From Sulfuriferula multivorans (GTDB lineage: Bacteria; Pseudomonadota; Gammaproteobacteria; Burkholderiales; Thiobacillaceae), in NCBI GenBank assembly GCA_010365175.1, contig JAAFGW010000093.1, positions 1 to 9,920 of the forward strand: a stretch of DNA of 9,920 bases, read 5' to 3'. This document shows positions 1 through 6,955 of the stretch, in pieces. The translations under genes and the position numbers were made by a program. The notes below the pieces were generated by a model. The model saw only the letters and a list, made by a program, of their open reading frames with translations, made no database searches and was not told the origin of the DNA. Numbering within the stretch: position 1 is the first letter of the stretch; each line of letters starts with the position of its first letter.

Positions 1-383
1 ACCGCACGGGTGCCGGCGACGGCTTCGACATACGGCCGGGTGGCCGTCGCCACCGCTGACAGGGTTTGCAGAAAATTCAGCGCCGGGCGTTCGGCTGTCA
101 GCAGGGCGCGGGTATTGCCGCTGATCTCGACCAGCACGCTGCCGGCGGCAACCGGCTCGCCCTCGCGCACCTGCCAGTCGATGACACAAGCGGGGTCAAG
201 CGCCTTGAAACAGGCGTCGAACCAAGGCCGGCCAGCGATCACGGCGGCTTCGCGGGTGATGACACGGGCGCGGGTGGTGTGCATCGAGGGGATAAGTTGT
301 GCGGTGAGATCGCCGCTGCCGACGTCCTCGGCCAGCGCACGCGCAACATCAGATGAAACCTGTTCTATATTCAAATCGGACAT
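1..383 (-). CDS. nadC: Nicotinate-nucleotide diphosphorylase (carboxylating), quinolinate phosphoribosyltransferase; N-terminal part, runs off the left edge
   Basis: This gene reads leftward from an ATG at 383-381 and is cut by the window edge after 127 codons, roughly the first half of a family whose members are usually near 280 residues. The enzyme condenses quinolinate with PRPP, releasing CO2 and pyrophosphate, to give nicotinate mononucleotide in de novo NAD synthesis in the cytoplasm. Family hallmarks are the N-terminal EDVGSGDLT block (residues 19-27), the segment AVIAGRPWF (47-55), and the LLTAERPALNFLQTLS block (94-109), whose Arg99 belongs to the substrate-binding region known in the family. 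The catalytic His and Lys residues lie outside the window. The start is the only possible one, because an in-frame TGA lies nine codons upstream with no ATG, GTG or TTG between. No clear Shine-Dalgarno sequence precedes it. It is divergent from clpB. Confidence 0.9.
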   Translation of the reverse strand, partial: MSDLNIEQVSSDVARALAEDVGSGDLTAQLIPSMHTTRARVITREAAVIAGRPWFDACFKALDPACVIDWQVREGEPVAAGSVLVEISGNTRALLTAERPALNFLQTLSAVATATRPYVEAVAGTRA

Positions 384-389
384 GGAGGG

Positions 390-416
390 TTGAAATCGCC
401 CGGGAAGGCATCATTT
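390..416 (+). promoter_or_regulatory. Candidate sigma-32 (RpoH) heat-shock promoter of clpB
   Basis: GTTGAAA (389-395) is followed by a 13-base spacer and CATCATTT (409-416). This resembles the RpoH consensus CTTGAAA, 11-16 bases, CCCCATNT, with six matches to the -35 heptamer and six of the eight -10 positions. The predicted transcript start is near 423, giving a leader of about 30 bases that contains the clpB ribosome binding site. clpB is a classic RpoH target in proteobacteria, which supports the reading; the site itself is inferred from sequence alone. Confidence 0.6.
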
Positions 417-427
417 AGGTGTCATTG

Positions 428-453
428 AATATACATTAAGCCAAGGGACAGTC

Positions 454-455
<2 letters not shown>
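428..455 (-). promoter_or_regulatory. Candidate sigma-70 promoter for nadC
   Basis: Read on the minus strand, ATGACT (455-450, four of six matches to TTGACA) is followed after 16 bases by TATATT (433-428, five of six matches to TATAAT). This would place the nadC transcript start near 421, about 38 bases before the ATG. It overlaps the clpB start and faces the clpB heat-shock promoter. The call rests only on motif matching. Confidence 0.3.
443..448 (+). promoter_or_regulatory. Ribosome binding site of clpB
   Basis: AAGGGA ends five bases before the ATG at 454. It is a good Shine-Dalgarno match at normal spacing and supports this ATG as the start. Confidence 0.75.
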
Positions 456-3045
<2,590 letters not shown>

Positions 3046-3066
3046 CGCGTTATAGACGGATGAAGG

Positions 3067-3093
3067 AGAGGGTGGTATTCCAGCCTCTTTTTT
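3067..3093 (+). terminator. Intrinsic terminator directly after clpB
   Basis: AGAGGGTGG (3067-3075) pairs with CCAGCCTCT (3080-3088) around a TATT loop, with a single G-G mismatch. The right arm runs into six Ts (3088-3093). It begins 21 bases after the clpB stop and is oriented for plus-strand transcription. Confidence 0.65.
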
Positions 3094-3148
3094 CAGCTTG
3101 AAATTTTCAGGGTGGTGCAGTTTATCGATGAATTGTGTGCCCAAAATG

Positions 3149-3192
3149 AACCACGGCCTGCATGAGGAAATCCCATGCAGGCCGTGGTTTTT
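3149..3192 (+). terminator. Strong intrinsic terminator in the convergent clpB/OmpA-lipoprotein gap, possibly bidirectional
   Basis: A perfect 14-bp stem, CCACGGCCTGCATG (3151-3164) with its complement at 3174-3187, extends to 16 bp with the flanking AA/TT. The loop is nine bases. On the plus strand it is followed by TTTTT (3188-3192), so it backs up the first clpB terminator. On the minus strand the stem leads into TTCATTTT, a weaker U-tract, so it could also end the lipoprotein operon, which has no other evident terminator. Confidence 0.85.
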
Positions 3193-3230
3193 CTTGCCCG
3201 CAATCAACGCGGGCGGGTAGCTTTCAGGTC

Positions 3231-4418
3231 TTACTTGTGTGGAACGATGTTACCGCCATCGTCGGAGAGTACGATTTCCACACGGCGATTGATTTGACGG
3301 CCGGCAGCAGAGTCGTTGGTGGCAGCCGGTGACGACTCACCATAACCTCTCGTTGCGACACGCTCGTTGCTGATTCCCATATTACCCAACGCTTTTTGTA
3401 CGGCTTCGGCACGTCGCTCGGAGAGCGCCTGGTTGTAAGTGTCACTGCCTCGGCTGTCGGTGTGCCCTTCAATCATGACCTTGCGTTGTGGGTACTTGTT
3501 GAGAAATTCAGCCAGCTTTTTCACGTTGTTTATTCCGCCCGCCGACAGTTCTGCCTTGTCGACGTTGAATAACACATCGCCCAGCGTGATCACCATGCCG
3601 CGATCGGTTTTCTTGGCATTCAACTCCTTGAGTTGCTTTTCCTGTTGGGCAATCAGCGCCTGGTTGCGCTCTGATGCAGCCTGGGCTTCGGCCAATGCAG
3701 CTGCTTGCTTGTCAGCGGCTTCTTGGGCTTGGGCCAACGCAGCAGCTTGTTTGTCAGCGGCTTCCTGCGCGAGCGCAGCCTGCTTCCTGGCGGCTTCGGC
3801 TTCAGCCATTCTTGCCGCAATCAGCGTTTGGTCCTGTTTAGATTGGGCCTGGGCTTCAGCCAATGCCGCAGCCTGCTTGTCAGCGTTTTGCTGTGCGAGC
3901 GCAGCCTGTTTCCTGGCCGCTTCGATTTCAACCATTCGGGCTGCAATCTGCGCCCGGTCTTGCTCGGCTTTGACGTTGGCTGCTGCCAATGCCGTTGCGC
4001 GCTGATCAGCGGATTGCTGTGCCAGCATCGCCCGCTTTTGGGCCGCGTCGGCTTCAGCGGTTCTCAACTCAAGGCGAACCTGGTCGCGCTTGGCGCTGGA
4101 GTTGGCAATATCCAATTCGGCAGCCTTGCGCTTCGCGGTTTCCTGTGCGATCGCCACTTTCTGCTTTGTTAGATAGGACAGCTGATTGACGGTGGAAACC
4201 TCTGCACGATTGGTTGATGCGGAATCTGCCATTTGCAGCGCATTACCGGCTTCTTGTAGTTCAATCGGTGCCAGCTTTGTTACCTGGGGGTTGCTTCGTG
4301 CGCTGTTGTAGCTGTTACGTGCATCGTTGAGCGCGGTGTTTTCTGGCGGCACTGAGGCACAGCCAGAGACAATTGCGACGGCGATCAGGCTCAGCGGTAA
4401 AGATAAGTTTTTTAGCAT
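3231..4418 (-). CDS. DUF4398/OmpA-domain lipoprotein with alanine-rich coiled coil
   Basis: This is a 395-residue envelope protein. The start is set at the ATG at 4418, because GGAG lies six bases upstream of it; the in-frame ATG four codons earlier (4430) has no ribosome binding site. Residues 1-19 form a lipoprotein signal, with lipobox VSGC and the lipidated Cys20. The next ~100 residues resemble DUF4398 and are similar to the upstream gene product. Residues ~125-265 are a heptad-like Ala/Gln/Glu/Lys coiled coil made of tandem repeats. Residues ~273-395 are an OmpA C-terminal domain. In EGHTDSRG and ALSERRA, Asp321 and Arg336 align with OmpA Asp241 and Arg256, which bind diaminopimelate of peptidoglycan. 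A likely role is a long tether between outer membrane and cell wall; this is inference. It is the second gene of an operon. It is not Pal, because the coiled coil and DUF4398 region are extra. Confidence 0.88.
   Translation of the reverse strand: MLKNLSLPLSLIAVAIVSGCASVPPENTALNDARNSYNSARSNPQVTKLAPIELQEAGNALQMADSASTNRAEVSTVNQLSYLTKQKVAIAQETAKRKAAELDIANSSAKRDQVRLELRTAEADAAQKRAMLAQQSADQRATALAAANVKAEQDRAQIAARMVEIEAARKQAALAQQNADKQAAALAEAQAQSKQDQTLIAARMAEAEAARKQAALAQEAADKQAAALAQAQEAADKQAAALAEAQAASERNQALIAQQEKQLKELNAKKTDRGMVITLGDVLFNVDKAELSAGGINNVKKLAEFLNKYPQRKVMIEGHTDSRGSDTYNQALSERRAEAVQKALGNMGISNERVATRGYGESSPAATNDSAAGRQINRRVEIVLSDDGGNIVPHK
3683..3766. repeat. Two 42-bp tandem repeats inside the third coiled-coil unit
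   Basis: 3683-3724 and 3725-3766 are adjacent copies that differ at five of 42 bases. Together they encode QEAADKQAAALA twice in a row. Each copy is 14 residues, exactly two heptads, so gain or loss of a copy keeps both the reading frame and the coiled-coil register. Confidence 0.85.
3783..4034. repeat. Two 126-bp tandem coding repeats (42-residue coiled-coil units)
   Basis: Within the OmpA-family lipoprotein, 3909-4034 encodes residues 129-170 and 3783-3908 encodes residues 171-212. Both units have the pattern LAQQxADxxxxALA, then EQD/KQD, then IAARMxExEAARK. The sequences align without gaps and differ at scattered positions in DNA and protein. A third, partial and internally expanded unit follows on the 3' side of the gene (below 3783). 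Confidence 0.8.
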
Positions 4419-4424
4419 GATTAA

Positions 4425-4428
4425 CTCC
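4425..4428 (-). promoter_or_regulatory. Ribosome binding site that decides the OmpA-lipoprotein start
   Basis: Read on the minus strand, TGGAG is followed by TTAATC and then ATG at 4418. The spacing is right for 4418 and rules against the longer reading from 4430, because this site would then lie inside the coding sequence. Confidence 0.75.
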
Positions 4429-4436
4429 ATTGAAGA

Positions 4437-4832
4437 TTATTGTGTCTTGCGTTCGATTTCATGGCGCAGCACGCGAATGTCTTCCTGCAATGCGTCGGCT
4501 GCCTTCTGAGCTTTGGCTGAGCGTGCCATTAACCCGGCCACTTTGGCATCGACCTCTGCTTGTTCTGCCAATTGCTTGGCCAAATCATACTTTTTGTCTG
4601 TCATGGCTTTCTCGGCAGCGTCCAGCTTGTCATTGGCAGACTTGAACTGTATCGGGGCATATTCATTGCCACCGGCGCTCATTGCATTGCTAACCGCAGA
4701 TCTGGAAAGCGCCATTTGCTCGACCGGAGCCTGATTACTTGCGCAACCTACCATCAGGATTGAAGCAGCCATGGCAAAACCGATCCTGTTCATCATTCGG
4801 TTTGATTTGAGGTAAGGGAGTTTTTTCATCAT
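4437..4832 (-). CDS. Small DUF4398-type lipoprotein
   Basis: This 131-residue protein has a positively charged N-terminus, a hydrophobic stretch (residues 17-28) and lipobox MVGC, giving lipidated Cys30; the mature form is about 102 residues. With no Asp directly after the Cys, outer-membrane targeting is expected by the usual +2 rule. The mature part is helical. Its YAPIQFKSANDKLDAAEKA segment and the long charged helix after it resemble DUF4398 and match LAPIELQEAGNAL in the downstream OmpA-family protein, so the two look like paralogues. AAGGA precedes the ATG at 4832 by six bases; a second ATG at 4829 is equally possible. The gene ends 18 bases before the next one, so the two are almost certainly co-transcribed. 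DUF4398 has no established function that I know of. Confidence 0.85.
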   Translation of the reverse strand: MMKKLPYLKSNRMMNRIGFAMAASILMVGCASNQAPVEQMALSRSAVSNAMSAGGNEYAPIQFKSANDKLDAAEKAMTDKKYDLAKQLAEQAEVDAKVAGLMARSAKAQKAADALQEDIRVLRHEIERKTQ

Positions 4833-4838
4833 TTTTCA

Positions 4839-4843
4839 TCCTT
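4839..4843 (-). promoter_or_regulatory. Ribosome binding site of the small lipoprotein gene
   Basis: Read on the minus strand, AAGGA is followed by TGAAAA and ATGATG. It fits the first ATG (4832) with six bases of spacing, and the second (4829) with nine. Confidence 0.65.
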
Positions 4844-4879
4844 TTGATTAAACGGGGCAAATTGTCACTTCAATTTCTG

Positions 4880-4909
4880 AGTATAGGTCATACTAAATAA
4901 ATACTTAAA
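4880..4909 (-). promoter_or_regulatory. Candidate promoter of the lipoprotein operon
   Basis: On the minus strand TATACT (4885-4880) matches five of six positions of the -10 consensus. The -35 region is poor: TTTAAG (4909-4904) at 18 bases has three matches. The -10 lies inside a dyad, AGTAT (4880-4884) with ATACT (4890-4894). A second dyad, AAATTG/CAATTT (4859-4864 and 4871-4876), covers the predicted start site. A weak -35 with dyads is compatible with activator or repressor control, but this is inference. Confidence 0.35.
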
Positions 4910-5014
4910 GAGCAGAAACAGAATTTTACGTTTGACAGAAAATGAACTTTGGCCTTCCAGAAATACCAGAGCGGGTTGGCCCAGTTTCGTAAGGTGCTGC
5001 TTATTGTAAATATT

Positions 5015-5032
5015 AGCGCAAATAGCGCAAAT
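5015..5032. repeat. Tandem 9-bp repeat AGCGCAAAT x2
   Basis: Two exact adjacent copies (5015-5023 and 5024-5032) lie in the intergenic region, followed by TGC. This could be a pair of direct half-sites for a regulator, or chance. Confidence 0.6.
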
Positions 5033-5105
5033 TGCACGGCGATTCCGATAGGGGCTGGCGCCCACCGTGGTCAGCATGTCGGCACGGGTTTGTTTCACCG
5101 CGGTT

Positions 5106-5160
5106 ATCCGGCCTGGAAGATAACGCCGATGAAGCAACTGTGTTTCCGGCTGGATTTTTT
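5106..5160 (+). terminator. Terminator-like hairpin upstream of tamA with no gene before it
   Basis: ATCCGGCC (5106-5113), a bulged T, then GGAA (5115-5118) pair with TTCC (5144-5147) and GGCTGGAT (5148-5155). This makes a 12-bp stem with one G-U pair and one bulge around a 25-base loop. It is followed directly by TTTTTT (5155-5160). On the minus strand no U-tract follows, so the orientation is plus. No plus-strand gene lies between clpB and this point, so it would end an unannotated transcript or act as an attenuator in a tamA leader. Confidence 0.45.
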
Positions 5161-5181
5161 CCTGTTATCGGCCCGCACCTT

Positions 5182-5187
5182 TAAAAT
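5182..5187 (+). promoter_or_regulatory. Candidate -10 element of tamA
   Basis: TAAAAT matches five of six -10 positions, but no good -35 lies 16-18 bases upstream (TTCCTG at 5159-5164 is poor). Transcription would begin near 5194, just after the hairpin, leaving a leader of only about 16 bases with no Shine-Dalgarno sequence. Confidence 0.25.
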
Positions 5188-5209
5188 GGGTCGCTGAATT
5201 ACTTCTTCC

Positions 5210-6955
5210 ATGACTGCTTTGCCTTCCTTCCGCTTCAACGCTTTGGTGTTTTTTGCTGCACTATGTGCGGGGCCTGCCCACGCGCTGACAGTGGAGGTGG
5301 TGGCGCCGGAAGAAATCAAAGCGCTGTTGATGCAGCACCTTGAAACGGCGCGTGCAGCGCGGCTGGGCGAACGGATGGATGCGGAAGAAATGGCGCGCTT
5401 ACAGCGGCAGAGTGAACTGACAGCGCGAGATCTGCTGGCCACCGAAGGCTATTTTTCGCCGCAGGTTGAAAGCGCAGTGGAATGGCTGGGAGATGACTGG
5501 CGGGTGGATTATCTGATTGTCCCTGGTGTGCGAACCCATGTACGAAGTGTCAAGCTGGGTTTCGACGGCGGATTAAAGACGGATGAAAATAAGGCTAGGC
5601 TGCGCGCGCGTATCGAGCGTAGTTTTCCACTCAAGCAAGGCATGCCGTTTCGTCAGGCTGACTGGGACACAGCCAAGCTGGTGGTGCTGCGACCCTTGTT
5701 GGTGGATACCTACCCAACGGCGCAGATTGCGGCGAGCGAGGCACGCATTGATCCTGCAGCACATGCTGCGGACCTGACGCTAACGGTCGACAGTGGCCCA
5801 GCCTTTGTTTACGGCGCCCCGGTGATCACAGGCGTTAAGCGTTACCCGGAGGCGATTGTTCGCAATCTCAATCCGATGAGACCCGGGCAGCCTTATAGAC
5901 AGCAGGATCTACTGGATTATCAGGCGACGCTGGAAGCAAGTAATTATTTTGCGCAGGCCTCGGTGAGTGTCAACCCCGATTCCGAACTGGCGTCATCCTT
6001 GCCGATTCATGTCGAGGTGGTTGAGCGACCTGAGAAAAGCTTTAGCGTGGGCGCGGGTATCAGCACCGATACCGGCGCGCGGGTGCAGGCTTCGTGGATG
6101 CATCGGAACATTCTGGATCGCGGGATGCGACTCAAGTTTGATACGCGGATTGAAACCCGACGTCAGACCGGTACGGCGGAGCTGGCCTGGCCGCGGAATG
6201 CAAATGGTTACGAAAACAGTTTGGGCGTGCAACTCAAGCAGGAAGATATCGAAGGCGAGAAAACTTCCTCAACGTTGCTGGCTGCCAAGCGTAATCGCAC
6301 ACGTGGGCAGATCGAGACAACGCTGTCACTGCAATTTCAAACAGAAGATCAACACATTGCCGATGTGGTCAATGCAAGCAACCAGGCCCTGACCCTCAAC
6401 TACGCCTGGACCCAGCGCAATGTGGGACGCAGTTTCTATCCTCGGCGCGGCTATGTGTTGAGTTTGCAGGGTGGCGGTGCGCTTGAAGCCTTGCTGTCCG
6501 ACACCAGTTTTTTGCGTCTTTATGGGCGCCACACTCAGTATTTTCCGGTAGGCAAAAATGGACGCCTGGTCTTGCGTGGCGAACTCGGAAGCGTGCTGGC
6601 CCAACGCCGTGATGGCATTCCAACTGACTTTCTGTTTCGCGCCGGCGGCGACAATTCAGTGCGAGGCTATGCGTATCAAAGCCTGGGTCGCACGCTGAAC
6701 GGCGCAGTGGAGTCGGTGCGTTATCTCGCCACCGGCACGGTCGAATACAACTATTTCTTTGATCGCAACTGGGGGATGGCGCTGTTTGTCGACGCAGGGG
6801 ATGCAGCCGACAGCCCAGCCAGCCTTTCGCCCGTGTTTGGCTATGGCGTCGGTGCGCGCTACAGCTCGCCGATAGGACCAATTAATCTTGATCTGGCCTA
6901 TGGCGAAGCCACCCAGAAATTCCGCCTTCACTTTTCGCTAGGCGTGTCGTTTTGA
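5210..6955 (+). CDS. tamA: Translocation and assembly module outer-membrane subunit TamA (Omp85 family)
   Basis: This is a 581-residue protein, the length of TamA (E. coli 577) and much shorter than BamA (about 800). A Sec signal peptide (1-25) ends in AHA before Leu26. Three POTRA-like domains follow (about 26-105, 106-195 and 196-275). The C-terminal Omp85 beta-barrel (about 276-581) contains the lid-loop motif VRGY (484-487) in RAGGDNSVRGYAYQSLG, and ends in FRLHFSLGVSF, a typical terminal beta-signal with a final Phe. TamA sits in the outer membrane, pairs with inner-membrane TamB, and assists assembly of some outer-membrane proteins; phospholipid transport is ascribed to the TamB family. 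The next gene is tamB, overlapping by four bases, which confirms the family choice over BamA. The ATG at 5210 is the first possible start after an in-frame TGA at 5195, and it lacks a clear ribosome binding site. Confidence 0.93.
   Translation: MTALPSFRFNALVFFAALCAGPAHALTVEVVAPEEIKALLMQHLETARAARLGERMDAEEMARLQRQSELTARDLLATEGYFSPQVESAVEWLGDDWRVDYLIVPGVRTHVRSVKLGFDGGLKTDENKARLRARIERSFPLKQGMPFRQADWDTAKLVVLRPLLVDTYPTAQIAASEARIDPAAHAADLTLTVDSGPAFVYGAPVITGVKRYPEAIVRNLNPMRPGQPYRQQDLLDYQATLEASNYFAQASVSVNPDSELASSLPIHVEVVERPEKSFSVGAGISTDTGARVQASWMHRNILDRGMRLKFDTRIETRRQTGTAELAWPRNANGYENSLGVQLKQEDIEGEKTSSTLLAAKRNRTRGQIETTLSLQFQTEDQHIADVVNASNQALTLNYAWTQRNVGRSFYPRRGYVLSLQGGGALEALLSDTSFLRLYGRHTQYFPVGKNGRLVLRGELGSVLAQRRDGIPTDFLFRAGGDNSVRGYAYQSLGRTLNGAVESVRYLATGTVEYNYFFDRNWGMALFVDAGDAADSPASLSPVFGYGVGARYSSPIGPINLDLAYGEATQKFRLHFSLGVSF

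Larger units (their letters stand above)
4833..5209. other. 377-base non-coding gap between divergent lipoprotein operon and tamAB
   Basis: I see no credible gene here. Short open frames on both strands have TTG starts, no ribosome binding site and no recognisable family. The gap holds the lipoprotein operon promoter region at its left end and a 9-bp tandem repeat (5015-5032). It also holds a plus-strand terminator-like hairpin (5106-5160) and a weak tamA -10 element (5182-5187). Its size and the orphan terminator leave room for a small RNA or a regulated leader. Confidence 0.7.

Noticed and set aside
10..393. Open frame on the plus strand opposite nadC
   Set aside because: It lies antisense to a clearly recognisable NadC sequence and its own translation matches no family.
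3196..3214. GCCCGC/GCGGGC hairpin just after the lipoprotein operon
   Set aside because: The 6-bp stem has no T-run on either strand, so the larger hairpin at 3149-3192 is the better terminator.
3439..4172. Plus-strand open frames across the OmpA-family lipoprotein gene, rich in Ser/Ala/Cys or Leu
   Set aside because: Their apparent repeats are only the reverse reading of the alanine-rich coiled-coil repeats of the real gene.
4931..4960. TTTGACA as the -35 of a plus-strand promoter for a small RNA
   Set aside because: The -35 is perfect (4932-4937), but no acceptable -10 lies 16-19 bases downstream, so it was not called.
4865..5137. 90-codon minus-strand open frame in the intergenic gap
   Set aside because: It has a TTG start, no ribosome binding site and no recognisable domain, and it runs through the promoter dyads and the 9-bp repeat.
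4949..5197. 82-codon plus-strand open frame before tamA
   Set aside because: It has a TTG start and no ribosome binding site, and it reads straight through the terminator-like hairpin. I see no protein-like pattern.
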